NCBI GenBank assembly: GCA_903632075.3
Contig: CAHIKZ030005495.1
Span: 1,055,001-1,119,000 of the forward strand
Length of the DNA: 64,000 nt
Direction of reading: 5' to 3'
Origin: Acanthosepion pharaonis
Lineage: Eukaryota > Mollusca > Cephalopoda > Sepiida > Sepiidae
Made by a program: the position numbers and the translations under genes. Positions 41,900 to 53,581 of this stretch are shown here, piece by piece (within the stretch, counting starts at the first letter, position 1; the number at the start of each line of letters is the position of its first letter). Under the pieces are notes generated by a model. It saw only the letters and a list, made by a program, of their open reading frames with translations, ran no database searches and was not told where the DNA came from.

Positions 41900-42660
41900 A
41901 GCCTTTTTCTATAAGTAATAATAGCCTTATTCTATCAGTAATGTTTGCATTAAGCACTGACTACTAACAATCTCTTTCAATTCAATTATAGAGAAAAATC
42001 ATTAACAATGGTTTTACATTATAGATTCACTCAGTAACGTTTGCATTCATTCCTGACCACTGACAAGCCATCATTTTATGATTCCTGGTGCTTTCTTATA
42101 TTAAAATCATTAGCAATGCGTTTATATTATACATATAGTCAACCTATTCTCTTAATAATGCTTTGGGGACCTCGGCGTGGTGTAATGGTTAGCAAACTTG
42201 TCTCGCTAAAACAGTCACGACTGAATAGTGAGTTCGATCCTCATTGAGTGCCCTATACTTTCGGCTTTATGCCACATCTAAGCAATGCTTAGAAAATCAA
42301 TTCTCTTAATAATGCTTGCATTAATTCCTGACAATCCACCTTGTCATGATTTCAGATATTTTCTCACATTAAAATCATTAGCAATGCGTCTACATTATAC
42401 GTATAGTCAACCTATTCCCTCAGTAATTTTCGCATTTATTCCTGACCACTGACAATCCATCATCTCATAAATTCAGATGCTTTCTTATAGTAAAAACATT
42501 GGCAATGCTTTTATATTGTCGATATAGTGACCCTATTCTCTCAGTAATATTTGCATTCATTCCTGCTCACTGTCAACCTCTTTAATATTAATGGTTCCTG
42601 TATTAGCCTATTGTTCCTATATTGGTAATGTGTTTATATTACACACGTAATAACTCTACA
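41900..42660. repeat. Diverged tandem repeat of ~110-130 bp, about six units
   Basis: Each unit has a TTGCATT-ATTCCTGAC-CTGACAA block, then ATTAAAATCATTAGCAATGC and TATAGT-AACCTATTCTCT. A SINE is inserted at 42164-42299 with flanking duplication. Confidence 0.75.
42164..42299 (+). repeat. tRNA-derived SINE, type S3, complete with target duplication
   Basis: The head GGCGTGGTGTAATGGTTAGC and B box GAGTTCGATCC are followed by a short body ending CTAAGCAATGCTTAGAAAATC. The 18-bp sequence ATTCTCTTAATAATGCTT flanks it on both sides (42146-42163, 42300-42317), which defines a 136-bp element. More copies: 52358-52430 and 53193-53275. Confidence 0.85.
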
Positions 42661-43103
42661 TTGGTCCCATGATTGTTTTAATGGCTGACAATTCTTTTAT
42701 CCTGATTGCTAATGCATTATAACGACCATAAGTATTACATTTATATTAAGCTTATCATAACAGCAGGAATCCAAATTTCGAAAGAGTGCTTCCAGAATAT
42801 GGTCGGATCCATGCCAAGAAGAATTGTGTTGGTTCTAAGGCAAACAGTTTCCAAACACTTATAATTGATCGGTAGGTTGATCTTCTTTAGCGTATATCAA
42901 CATCTCTATGGGTCATTCAGTGCTGAAATCTAAATATTTTGTACCTCATTTTATGCTTTCAAAGTAAAAATATGTTTTTTAGATATTTTGTCGATCATAA
43001 TTATTGTTGGTAATTTTACTATAAAAATGTAATTTTAAATTTGTTTTTTATTGTTGCTTTGATTGTCATTTTAAAATGTCTTGTTAGTCATTTATAAAAA
43101 AAT
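42661..43103. other. Stretch without recognised feature
   Basis: AT-rich, no feature recognised. 43005-43075 resembles 29770-29840 (GGTAATTTTACTATAAAAATG; TTGATTGTCATTTT), a short shared repeat. Confidence 0.4.
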
Positions 43104-43527
43104 TGTTATATAGGAGTAAAGTGTTGCTGCCGATACTGGAGTCTGAACACAGATCACCATTTCTATTCTATCCTCTATTACTATGCAGATCACCATTTCT
43201 ATTATATCCTCTATTACTATACAGATCACTATTTCTATTCTATTACTATATGGATCTCTATTCTCTATACTATACACTATACTATTTCTCTATACTGATC
43301 ACTATACGGATTACTGTTCGGTGGTTGCTATTCGAGCGAGTACTATCGAGCAAGTACTAGTAGTGCGAGTGCTATTCGAAGGCGTCTGACACCGGCATTG
43401 TTCAACGGCGTTACTATAGCTGTATCTGCGATTACAAAGTCTCTACTATAATGAGCAAGACGAAAGTGACAACGAGTATTCGTTGATACCTCAAAATTAG
43501 CAACGAGTGTTCGTTGACATCACAAAA
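43104..43527 (+). mobile_element. LTR family J2, copy 2 with internal minisatellite
   Basis: Starts TGTTATATAGGAGTAAAGTG, shares GCTGCCGATACTGGAGTCTG and AACACAGATCACC with the inverse of 5900-5960, and ends GTGTTCGTTGACATCACAAAA as the 5.16 kb copy does. The flanks AAAAT/AGAAT differ by one base. The hairpin leader is absent. Instead ~43-bp units (CAGATCACCATTTCTATT...CTATTACTATA) are repeated about three times at 43150-43260. Confidence 0.6.
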
Positions 43528-43814
43528 AGAATATCCTGTTGATTTTTGTTTAGAGGTCAACTATTTGCTCATAGATGCAACCCTGTTCTGGGAAAGTATA
43601 ATTAAAAAAAAATGTGACTAATGAATGTGTATAATGAAAACTTTTTGTGTAGGAGTGTATTGGAAAAGAGAATGACACGGACTCTCAATGATGAAGACCA
43701 AAGAAACATTTAATGATAAATACCATAATAAATAGAATATGAAAAAAGAAAAAAATTCCTGATTTTATTTCCAAATTTCACAAGAAAATGGATATCGGGT
43801 ACACATTAAAAAAA

Positions 43815-44305
43815 AAATCAGATTACTAAGACTAATCTTGATAAAATCCAAAGAAAATCTGCAATGTTATTGGTCCTGACCTTGTATCTCGGCCTCAGTT
43901 ATTTTCCCACCGCCGTAACATGGCGTCCCTGTGCCTTCTCTATAAATACTTTCATGGTAATTGTTCTGACGAACTAATCTCCATGCTACCTTGACTACAC
44001 GAATGTAAACCCAATACTAGATTTTACAGTTCAAGTGGCTAAATGCAACCGTAAGTTCTATGCTAACAGTTTCTTCTTTCACAGTTCTCACTAGTGGAAC
44101 TCCCTTCCGGCTACTTGCTTCCCAGTTAAATTTGATCTTCAGAAATGTAAATACAATGTCAATCGTTATCTTCTGTCTTCTTAATACTTGGTCTTTCATT
44201 GTCGTTTCTCCTTAATAGTATTTTTCTCATATTCTCTAACACTCACTAACTCCTTGAGTCTTAGCGGCTTTATTGCCTTGTTTGGGGTGAAATTATTTTT
44301 TTAAA
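43815..44305 (+). pseudogene. LINE 3' end, copy K6
   Basis: Plus-strand C terminus of the main LINE: LDKIQRKSAM at the start, then KCNRKFYANSFFHSSH, stop, WNSLPATCFP, FDLQKCKYNVNRYLLSS and the stop. The 3' UTR ends GGCTTTATTGCCTTGTTTGG then GGTGAAATTA. Internal stops and a frameshift are present. Confidence 0.8.
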
Positions 44306-44944
44306 AATATTTACGCTAACAAATGCATGTAAAGTTAATGGTGCAAGTTGAATAAAGAACCTCCTTTGATCTAAAGGGCTCATGTCCACTCGGTTGCCTG
44401 TCTGTCTGTGTGTCTCTTTTCTGTTTCTCTCTTATTTGGGTGTGTATGATTCGTGTTTAAGCTGTTTTTCTTTTCACGTGTGGCTGTGAATTGATCTGCG
44501 TTGGGATACAATAAAACACTTCTGAAAAAATGTTGACCACCTGTTTGATCAGTGGGCGAATATCATCCGCTTAAAACCGTTATCTGATGACATCCGCGAC
44601 CGGCACCTAACGGGATTTTCTCGTTTCAGCTTCATATTCAAATATGAGTATCCTAAAAAAAATGTCCTCTATTGGTAGTTCGATGGCATTACGTTCATGT
44701 AAAAAGATCGCTCTTTATTGCACTGTGACAGCTGTCAAGTCAGCGTGCATTTAAAAATATTATTGGTTGAATTTTCTTTCTTTTTTTAACGGTGGTGTTC
44801 AAGGCTGGGGAGCCACTCGAAGTAGAAGGCTGCAGAGTAAGAGGTTCCGTAATGTGCGGAAGATAACGGTTATCTCTTGACTTGAACGGATTAAGATTGT
44901 AGTGACCTTGAAAACATCGTCTTAGGAATCGGTTCCACTAGGCA
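44306..44944. other. Stretch without recognised feature
   Basis: No frame or repeat end recognised. Confidence 0.4.
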
Positions 44945-45300
44945 GCGTGGGAGAAAGCTGCTCGGATAGGACTTCTTCTTTCTTTTTATATGCCTTGTCC
45001 TTTCAGGACGTAGGCGATCATGGCTTTCTCCTCCCTCTATCCCTTGCAGCTCTCAACAAGTTCCTTCCCTCTGGTTCCTCCCCCCCCCCCAGACCACGTT
45101 CTGTCATCCACTTGCTTAAGTCCTTCCCTTGTTTCGCTTTCATTCTATTCAACCCGCAACTATCAGGTTCTCCAGGCCTTCCTTCTTCATTATGAGTCCC
45201 AGAAACTTCAGCTGACTCTTCATGGTTAACTTCTTACGAATGGAATACGAAAGTTGTTCGCTACAATGTGTGTGGCACAGCGGGTCTTGGCCGTGAAAGT
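44945..45300. repeat. Diverged unit of the 168-bp repeat
   Basis: TTTCAGGACGTAGGCGATCA, CTTGCAGCTCTCAACAAG and CCACTTGCTTAAGTCC correspond in order to the 39.7-40.5 kb units. Confidence 0.6.
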
Positions 45301-45308
45301 TAAAAGGT

Positions 45309-47026
45309 TATTCATCATGTCTGTTCATTTTATATGAGGTATTTTATTCATCAGAACTGCTCATTTTATATGAGGTATTTTATTCATCAGAACTGCTCAT
45401 TTTATATGAGGTATTTTATTCATCATATCTGCTCATTTTATATGAGGTATTTTATTCATCATTTCTGCTCATTTTATATGAGGTATTTTATTCATCATTT
45501 GTGCTCATTTTATATGAGGTATTTTATTCATCGTGTCTGCTCATTTTATATGAGGTATTTTATTCATCATGTTTGCTCATTTTATATGAGGTATTTTATT
45601 CATCATTTCTGCTCATTTTATATGAGGTATTTTATTCATCAGAACTGCTCATTTTATATGAGGTATTTTATTCATCATGTCTGCTCATTTTATATGAGGT
45701 ATTTTATTCATCATTTCTGCTCATTTTATATGAGGTATTTTATTCATCAGAACTGCTCATTTTATATGAGGTATTTTATTCATCGTGTCTGCTCATTTTA
45801 TATGAGGTATTTTATTCATCATGTCTGCTCATTTTATATGAGGTATTTTATTCATCATGTCTGCTCATTTTATATGAGGTATTTTATTCATCAGAACTGC
45901 TCATTTTTATCTGAGGTATTTTATTCATCAGAACTGCTCATTTTATATGAGGTATTTTATTCATCATGTCTGCTCATTTTATATGAGGTATTTTATTCAT
46001 CAGAACTGCTCATTTTATATGAGGTATTTTATTCATCATGTCTGCTCATTTTATATGAGGTATTTTATTCATCAGAACTGCTCATTTTAAATGAGGTATT
46101 TTATTCATCATGTCTGCTCATTTTATATGAGGTATTTTATTCATCATGTCTGCTCATTTTAGATGAGGTATTTTATTCATCATGTCTGCTTATTTTATAT
46201 GAGGTATTTTATTCATCATTTCTGCTCATTTTATATGAGGTATTTTATTCATCATGTCTGCTCATTTTATATGAGGTATTTTATTCATCATGTCTGCTCA
46301 TTTTATATGAGGTATTTTATTCATCATGTCTGCTCATTTTATATGAGGTATTTTATGCATCATGTCTGCTCATTTTATATGAGGTATTTTATTCATCAGA
46401 ACTGCTCATTTTATATGAGGTATTTTATTCATCATGTCTGCTCATTTTATATGAGGTATTTTATGCATCATGTCTGCTCATTTTATCTGAGGTATTTTAT
46501 TCATCAGAACTGCTCATTTTATCTGAGGTATTTTATTCATCAGAACTGCTCATTTTATATGAGGTATTTTATTCATCATGTCTGCTCATTTTATATGAGG
46601 TATTTTATTCATCAGAACTGCTCATTTTAAATGAGGTATTTTATTCATCATGTCTGCTCATTTTATATGAGGTATTTTATTCATCATGTCTGCTCATTTT
46701 AGATGAGGTATTTTATTCATCATGTCTGCTCATTTTATATGAGGTATTTTATTCATCATTTCTGCTCATTTTATCTGAGGTATTTTATTCATCATTTCTG
46801 CTCATTTTATCTGAGGTATTTTATTCATCAGAACTGCTCATTTTTTATGAGGTATTTTATTCATCATTTCTGCTCATTTTATCTGAGGTATTTTATTCAT
46901 CAGAACTGCTCATTTTATATGAGGTATTTTATTCATCGTGTCTGCTCATTTTATATGAGGTATTTTATTCATCGTGTCTGCTCATTTTATATGAGGTATT
47001 TTATTCATCATGTCTGCTCATTTTTA
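45309..47026. repeat. 36-bp satellite, about 47 units
   Basis: Unit: CATTTTATATGAGGTATTTT plus ATTCATCA and a variable eight-base end (GAACTGCT, TGTCTGCT, TTTCTGCT). As 36 is a multiple of three, every frame stays open, giving a 572-codon pseudo-frame of a 12-residue repeat. A one-base insertion at about 45907 shifts the frame without a stop, which a real protein would not tolerate. Rare variants (TTTTAAATGAGG at 46081/46621; TTTTAGATGAGG at 46154/46694) recur exactly 540 bp apart, showing a 15-unit block duplication. Confidence 0.95.
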
Positions 47027-47472
47027 TTGAATCTTTGGCGGCACCTAGTTAGGATAATTTCCTCTTCCATTTTACAAAACAAAGAAAAAATACGCCGAAA
47101 TGAAAATGTTGTTAGAAACAATAAAGATGTAACTGTTTGAAAATGCACTCTAGAGTGTATGGACATTTTTAATGTGGACATTTAAAGGGGAAAATAGCAC
47201 AATATTTCATGACGAGATCTGGAATGGAAGTACACGAAACCTTACACAAGTCGCATAATATGTTTGTGTAGGAAGTGAAAATAGCACTAATGGCCGTGTG
47301 TGTGTAAAGTAAAAGGCAAGCAGGCGGAGAGGTGGGTGTGATGAGGAGAAGAAAGAGGTGGAGATTAAAATGAGTGCACTTTACGCATGTTTCGTGTACT
47401 CTTGCAAGGTCCAAAATTTAAGGTTTCCTTATGTATCTCACTTTATTATCTGATGTTTTTATTTCATTCGTC

Positions 47473-47475
<3 letters not shown>
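47027..47475. other. Stretch without recognised feature
   Basis: Nothing recognised beyond short unassigned frames. Confidence 0.4.
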
Positions 47476-47516
<41 letters not shown>

Positions 47517-47747
47517 CTCTGCTTCTCTTAAATGTTTGTATTTCCTTTTTCTTTTCTCCTGCTTTTAAAAATGTCATCGATTTGTTTGTTTAATTAAAAT
47601 AATTTTTTGTTATCCTTTGTTTCGCTACTTCGTTTTTCGCTTCACACAAACATAGTTTTGAATCCTTTTTTTTTATCAGTCCTTTTCTTCCTCTCTTTCA
47701 TTTTTCTTTTCTTTTTTCTTTCTTTCTTCCTTTCTTTCACTCTCGCT

Positions 47748-47783
<36 letters not shown>

Positions 47784-48725
47784 AACCATATAATTCTTTC
47801 ACTTTTCTTCCTTCTCCATCAACCATTGCATTTCCTTTTTCTTTCTTATTTTTCATGTTTCCAATTTTCTTGGTACTTTTTTCATTCTTCTTTCTCGTTT
47901 CTCGTCTACCCTTTCATTCTTTAAATTTGTTTTTCTTTCACAAATTTTTCTTTCCTCCTATTTCGTTTTTCCTTCATTTTTGACGTGGCTTCTGGTTTAA
48001 TTCTATTCAGATTATTTTTTTATTTTTATTTCCTTCTTTTGCATATTTCTTTCGTTTTCTTTTACTTTCCTTTTCTTTTCTCCCTTTATTCCTCTACTTT
48101 TCCTTCTTCTAATTTCTTTTTCTTTCTTTTCTATTCTTCATTTCTTTATACATTCATTGAGGTATTTCTTTCTTTCTTTTTTACTTGTTTATTCAGTTAA
48201 CTTTTTCGTTCTTTTTATTTTCTTTCTTTTTCTTTCTTTAGTTCTTTTACATATTTTTATTTTTTTCTAGTTTCCTTCCTCCGTTTATTCTTTTATTTCT
48301 TCCTTTTGTCCTTTCTTTCTTCCTTCCTTCCTTTTTTCATTATTTTACTTTCTTCTGCTTTTTGTTTAATTTAATTTTTTTTTTATTTTCTTCTTTCATT
48401 AAGCGCTTTTTTTAAATGTTTTCCATTATTGAATTTCCATTTTCATTCTTCGTTTTTATTTTTTATTTTTTCTTTCTTCCTATCTTTAATTTTATTCATG
48501 AGTTTGCTATTCTTATTTAATCTGATTTTTCTTTTCACTTTTCTTTCTTTTCCATTCTTTCTGTTCTTACTGTTTTTCTTTCTCGCTTTCTTTCTTCTTA
48601 TTTCTGTCTTTCTTACACCCTTTCTTTACTTGTCTTTCTTGCTTCCATTCTTTCTTTTCTTTCTTTCTTTACTTATCTTTCCGTCTTTCTTTCATTATTT
48701 ACTTCTCGTTCTGTCTTTCTTTCAG
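47476..48725. repeat. Pyrimidine-rich tract with (CT)n runs
   Basis: CT runs at 47476-47512 and 47749-47780 within 1.2 kb of T/C-rich degenerate TTTC repeats. The hydrophobic Phe/Leu/Ser frames here are translations of the tract. Confidence 0.85.
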
Positions 48726-48868
48726 TGATTCTTACGACAAATGGTGTCAAGATGGCTAAACATCTTATTTTAAAACCTGAGAGAAACAAACTCAATTAGT
48801 TTATTTTTTTACTTATTAAATATTTTGTGGGATGCTGTAACACGATTTGAACAATTTTGCTTCTACAC
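48723..48868 (-). repeat. Family T repeat, copy 2
   Basis: Inverse of 24413-24592: the minus strand starts ATCGGGTGTAGAAGCAAAAT (TA tract side) and ends CATTTGTCGTAAGAATCACTG. Confidence 0.7.
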
Positions 48869-48869
48869 C

Positions 48870-48930
<61 letters not shown>
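48869..48930. repeat. (TA)n microsatellite
   Basis: About 31 TA units. Confidence 0.95.
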
Positions 48931-48931
<1 letters not shown>

Positions 48932-49201
48932 TAATAAGATCCTAATGTACAGCCAGTTAGATCAGGGCTACAGGAATGTAGGACCCATGGCTAGATACAA
49001 AGATAAGCTGAAAAGCAATTTATCAGCAGTCAATATACCTCATAACACCCTTGAGCGCTTAGCCTTGGGTGGGTAGAATGGAGATCAACGTGTTTTTAGT
49101 GGACTCAGCAATTTTCAATCTGCTTGTCTGAATCATCTTCAAGAAGCGAGCAAGATCTAAAAAGGTCAGCCAATCTAACGGTGATCTCACCTCACAATTC
49201 T

Positions 49202-49262
<61 letters not shown>
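48931..49262. repeat. Family D repeat, copy 2, and (TA)n tract
   Basis: Shares CATAACACCCTTGAGCGCTTA and CAATCTGCTTGTCTGAATCA with 12776-12935, with an additional 60-bp segment in between. TA tract at 49204-49262. Confidence 0.75.
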
Positions 49263-49265
<3 letters not shown>

Positions 49266-49364
49266 TAAAAAAAAGTAATGGAATTTTATTTATTTATCCG
49301 ACAGATTTTTATCATTTTCAAACGTTATTTCTGTAGACGTTCCGTTTGTTTATTAAACAGTATA

Positions 49365-49505
49365 TTTATTTATTTTCATCTACCGGCCTGAATATTCGAG
49401 AAATCCTATTAAAGAAAAATATGCGATCTCCACCTGAATTCGAACCTGCGTCGTTCCGGACAGATGTTAGCCGTGCCTTAACCGACTCGGCCACGAAGAA
49501 GCTTT
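49365..49505 (-). repeat. tRNA-derived SINE, type S4 copy 3
   Basis: Minus strand: GTGGCCGAGTCGGTTAAGGC (A box) and GCAGGTTCGAATTCAGG (B box), then tail TTTCTCGAATATTCAGGCCGG. Related tail pieces follow at 49735-49790 (inverse: GTCTGAATGTTCGAGAAATC on plus) and 49790-49860. Confidence 0.75.
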
Positions 49506-49858
49506 GCCAGTCAAGCGAGGTCTGAACAGTGCCTTTAAGCGAAATCTTTCTCGTCATAAATTACTCGAGATTATCATATCTACTCAGTTTCGTATCCAAA
49601 CGTAAACAAAGTAATTTTCTAAAGAAGTAATGGATTTTTTATTTCTCAATCAGACAGACTTTTATCAATTTAAACGTCAATTTTAGTGGATACACATATT
49701 TGAGAAGACGCTCCGTTTATTCATTAAACAGTTTATTTATTTATTTTCGTCAACCGGTCTGAATGTTCGAGAAATCTTATTTAAAATAAATAAATATATT
49801 GTTTAATAAATAAACGGGACGTTTACTCAAATAAGAGTATCCACTAAAAATAACGTTT

Positions 49859-49863
<5 letters not shown>

Positions 49864-49907
<44 letters not shown>

Positions 49908-50186
49908 TAGAGAGAGAGAGATATATATAGAGATATATATATAGAGAGAGATATATATATAGAGATATATATAGAAAGATATATATATAGAGAGATATAT
50001 ATATAGAGATATATATATAGAGAGATATATATATATAGATATAGATATATATATATATATATAGATATATATATAGATAGATAGATATATATATATAGAG
50101 AGAGAGATATATATATATATATATATAGAGATAGAGATATATATATAGAGAGATAGAGATATATATATATATATAGAGATATATAT
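49864..50186. repeat. Compound (TA)n/(GA)n array
   Basis: 320 bp of alternating TA and AGAGAT blocks, all self-complementary or purine-rich. The 109-codon Tyr/Ile/Ser frame is an artefact. Confidence 0.95.
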
Positions 50187-50412
50187 AGACAAACCTACCT
50201 AGGTTTCATCTAAACGGATCGTCTTTTGTTAGTTAGTTCTTTACTCATATCGGGTTTTTTTCTTTGGGCTTCAAACCTACATCTGTGCGATTTTTTTCGA
50301 CAGACTTTCATGTTTCTAGCTCTTTCTTTTTTTAAAACCTTTTTTTCCCTCGAGATTGATTTGATTATTGGCAAATCAAAAATTCAAGGGTTTTTCGAAA
50401 CGAGTATAGTTA
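50187..50412. repeat. Family P repeat, rearranged copy
   Basis: 50187-50222 has the same orientation as 9965-10010 (ACAAACCTACCTAGGTTTCA), whereas 50223-50412 is the inverse of 9740-9920. Confidence 0.7.
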
Positions 50413-50428
50413 TCTATCTATCTATCTA

Positions 50429-50486
<58 letters not shown>

Positions 50487-50693
50487 GATTACTACAGTGT
50501 CCAAAAATTTAAATACAACTCCAATCCCCGTCCCGTCCTCTGCATTCTTCAATCCTGATCCTTTTTTCTACTTTCCTCAACCCTCGCCATGTTCAATCTT
50601 TTCTTTTACTTTCACTTTCAATTTCACTTTCAATTTCACTCCCTGTAACTGGTCCACTGAATTCTAGTGGCATTTTTGCCTCGCTTGGAGTGA

Positions 50694-50749
<56 letters not shown>
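50413..50749. repeat. (TCTA)n/(TA)n tracts with intervening unique DNA
   Basis: TCTA and TA at 50413-50480 and TA at 50697-50749. The intervening 215 bp contain a short (TTTCACTTTCAA)n run near 50605-50640 and end GCTTGGAGTGAAACTA, similar to the LINE 3' end. Confidence 0.75.
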
Positions 50750-50751
<2 letters not shown>

Positions 50752-50880
50752 TGCGGAGGGTCGTTTGGGTTCGTTGTGGCACGTAGTGCACCAGGTCTCT
50801 GTACTGGGCCCTTCAAAAAGTGTTGGTTGGTTCTGCACAAAACCTTCACCTTCATAATCAAATCTCATGTGCTGCTGTCG
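50750..50880 (+). repeat. Family R repeat
   Basis: Inverse of 3770-3868: CTGCGGAGGGTCGTTTGGGT, GCACGTAGTGCACCAGGTCT and CTTCAAAAAGTGTTGG. Unknown class. Confidence 0.6.
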
Positions 50881-50937
50881 GTTTCCTAGGAACTGATCTG
50901 CTTGACCCTCATACGTTGAATTCGATGACAGAGTTGA

Positions 50938-51015
<78 letters not shown>

Positions 51016-51080
51016 GTGCGAGTGGCGTAATGAGCTCGAAATGACAAATCGGAGAACTTAGTTCAAATTCCAGACGAGTT
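50938..51080 (+). repeat. (TA)n(GATA)n tract followed by a tRNA-like SINE head
   Basis: TA to 50971, GATA units to 51015, then GTGCGAGTGGCGTAATGAGC (A-box-like) and CTTAGTTCAAATTCC (B-box-like). Only the head is recognisable. Confidence 0.55.
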
Positions 51081-51514
51081 CGTTGTATTCAATTACTCAC
51101 ATATACCCTTGTAAAAGCATATACTGATTTTTAATAGTTGGAAAGACTGAACTCTGTAGCCTTCGTTGGAAACAGTCTAGGAAAAGAACAATATATATAT
51201 ATGTGTGTGTGTCTGTTTGTGTGTGTGTGTTTTAGTGTATTTTAATCTATAAATGTTACATTTAGTAGATACAAGTAGACGGTCTTGTTTTGTTTTGCTT
51301 TTTTTTTTTTTAAAAAAAAAAAATTAAATCAAAATCTACCGGTACAAAGTCTTAATAAAGAAGATATCGAATGGGTATAAGGATATTTTCTTTCATAAAA
51401 CTTTCAATTTCGAGGCCGGTAGATATTATTTCACAGTATCAAAAATAAAAATATCTATTCAAACACATGTGTTCACTAAATACAAAGGTTATAGTAATAA
51501 GAATTTCACTAACA

Positions 51515-51535
51515 CACGCACACACTCACACAGAG

Positions 51536-51601
<66 letters not shown>

Positions 51602-51645
51602 GTAGTGAGGGATTCAAAGAGAGAGAGAGGGAGGGAGAGAGAGAC
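51515..51645. repeat. (CA)n(TA)n(GA)n compound microsatellite
   Basis: CA, TA, GA and imperfect GAGG runs in succession. Confidence 0.9.
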
Positions 51646-51797
51646 TAAAACTTCTACAAAATCCGGTAACATACCATCTGTCCATTCATCATCTCAAGCG
51701 GCTCTTTCCTTTTTTCACAATTGTTGATAGTGAATTGCAAAAGGAAGAGGCAATCCTGTTCATGCAAATTAAGCTTCATAACCAGATGCTAATTCTT

Positions 51798-51809
51798 ACA
51801 CACACACAC

Positions 51810-51865
<56 letters not shown>
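51798..51865. repeat. (CA)n(TA)n microsatellite
   Basis: CA run then about 18 TA units, directly before a GIY-YIG fragment. Confidence 0.9.
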
Positions 51866-51869
<4 letters not shown>

Positions 51870-51949
51870 AGGGTGGCACAATCGACAACATAGGCACCTT
51901 TGAAATTCATACTCCTACTATCCAACACTATCAATTAAATTTGAAAACC

Positions 51950-52230
51950 AATTAATTATCCCCAACACTAGGATCTTTACCACCTCCTCCAAGGTAATCA
52001 GGGATATCGTTAAAAAGAAAAATAAATCCAAAACCACATTAGATGCCGGGATTTATTATAGAAAATATCTGCAATGTAAGAAAAGCTACATAGGCGAAAC
52101 CTCCAGAAACCTAAAACCCGCATCTGCGAACATAATAGAGACCTACGTTGGGAGAATCCTTGAAACTCTCTCGTGACAGTTTTACTGTTCTTATTACTCA
52201 CCCTGTTAACACTACATTTAAGTCTGTGTT
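51950..52230 (+). pseudogene. Penelope-like GIY-YIG endonuclease fragment
   Basis: Frame: IFTTSSKVIRDIVKKKNKSK, then DAGIYYRKYLQCKKSYIGET and SRNLK. GIY (about 52040) and YIGET (about 52090) are the two signature blocks of the GIY-YIG nuclease of Penelope-like elements. After a one-base shift it continues RICEHNRDLRWENP and NSLVTVL. The frameshift and loss of both neighbours make it a relic, from a different subfamily than the one at 33.3-34.4 kb. Confidence 0.85.
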
Positions 52231-52357
52231 ATTATATCTGGGTTTGAACTCACAGCAACTATGCCATCAAATTCATAATCCAGCACCAAAATGTAAAAAT
52301 AAGATGAGGATATTAGTTCGAATGTAAATTAGTTAAATAATTAATCCTCTCCGGAAA

Positions 52358-52430
52358 ACACGGCGTGGTAGTATCGCTGTTCATTACTACTGAACAGTGA
52401 GTTCGATCTTCACGGGTTCATCAGATTTGT
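52358..52430 (+). repeat. SINE type S3, copy 2
   Basis: ACGGCGTGGTAGTATCGCTG then AGTGAGTTCGATCTTCACGG. The A box is partly eroded, the B box clear. Confidence 0.6.
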
Positions 52431-52445
52431 GCCCTTGTACTAAAA

Positions 52446-52615
52446 CATGGGTTCCCAACCATTTTTACGTTGTCGTCCACATGGAAATTTTTTCTACCGC
52501 CCATCTGCACAGTAAATATTCAAAAGCATACCAAAATTGTTTGGTAAGTGTTTGTTACTGGTTCGTAAACTGATTTACGTATTAAAGAACAAACGAAAGC
52601 AAACTTGACCATTGA

Positions 52616-52655
<40 letters not shown>

Positions 52656-53160
52656 AGTTTTATGGTTAAGATATGTTTTATGGTTAGGCTTAGTGTTGCT
52701 GGTATTGACAAAAAATTAAACAATTTTTGTTCATAATTATAAAATTTAAAAATCTACACTACTAATAAAAATTCAGAGAATATTTTTGTGGTTGTTGTCC
52801 TCGTTTGATTTATATCCGAAAAAAAATCATTTCGTCGGAAGATCTATTTAAATGTTAATGACCATTCACAAAACTATAGAAAATAGCAAAATATTCCTTG
52901 TTTGCGGTGATATTTATACCTTATTTAGGAATGGGATCCAGTTATTCCCATTTTGTCTCCTTTTTATTTTTATGTACAGATTCTTTGCATATCCCCTTTG
53001 AATGTTTTCCTGTAACATATGTTGAAATACATTTTTAATACTTAAAACCCTAAAACGCCCACCAAAATGTTCAATCGCCCACCATTTTCTGTTCAGTTGC
53101 TCTTCACCCTACCAACAATTGAAATCACCCACCGGTGGTCGATATAGCCCAGGTCAGGGA
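52446..53160. mobile_element. hAT-like non-autonomous element
   Basis: Left end ATGGGTTCCCAACCATTTTT, inverted right end GAGTTCCCTGACCTGGGCT (read from about 53163). The right ~120 bp are homologous to 6130-6254. A TA tract lies inside (52618-52651). No transposase recognised and no clear 8-bp duplication. Confidence 0.45.
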
Positions 53161-53192
53161 ACTCGAAACGAAGCTAAGCTTTGTAAGCAGGA

Positions 53193-53275
53193 GCGCCTCG
53201 GTGTAGTCTTAGGTAACTCGCCTGTTTGACAATTACGACTGAGTACTGAGTTCGGTCTTTACTGAGCGCACCATA
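53193..53275 (+). repeat. SINE type S3, copy 3
   Basis: GCGCCTCGGTGTAGTCTTAG, then ACTGAGTTCGGTCTTTACTG (B-box position changed to GTTCGGTC). Confidence 0.6.
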
Positions 53276-53581
53276 CTTTGTGCTAAATTAACTTGAGCTT
53301 GGTAAATAGCAATAATTAATTGTTTATATAAACTGCTAAATACCGGCGGAAAGTAAATAAAAAAATTAAGTCATGTAGAGACACCTTTGCATCCACATCC
53401 GAATATAGACCTTCACAAACATTTAAACGCACATTAAAAAAGCACGTACGTCCATCCGGCAATACAAGCCGTTACTCACATGACCACACAAAAATAAATA
53501 CACCAATTCCTCACTTAACGACATACCTGTTTAACTCCACAATCTCTTAATGATTTCAATGATCTTCCATACGATCGTTTT
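53276..53581. other. Stretch without recognised feature
   Basis: No recognised content. It ends at the LTR start. Confidence 0.4.

Noticed and set aside
45334..47140. 572-codon open frame of a 12-residue repeat
   Set aside because: Produced by a 36-bp satellite without stops; a one-base insertion changes the frame with no consequence, and two other frames are equally open.
49864..50192. 109-codon Tyr/Ile frame
   Set aside because: Translation of a TA/GA compound microsatellite; similar TA-tract frames elsewhere were dropped for the same reason.
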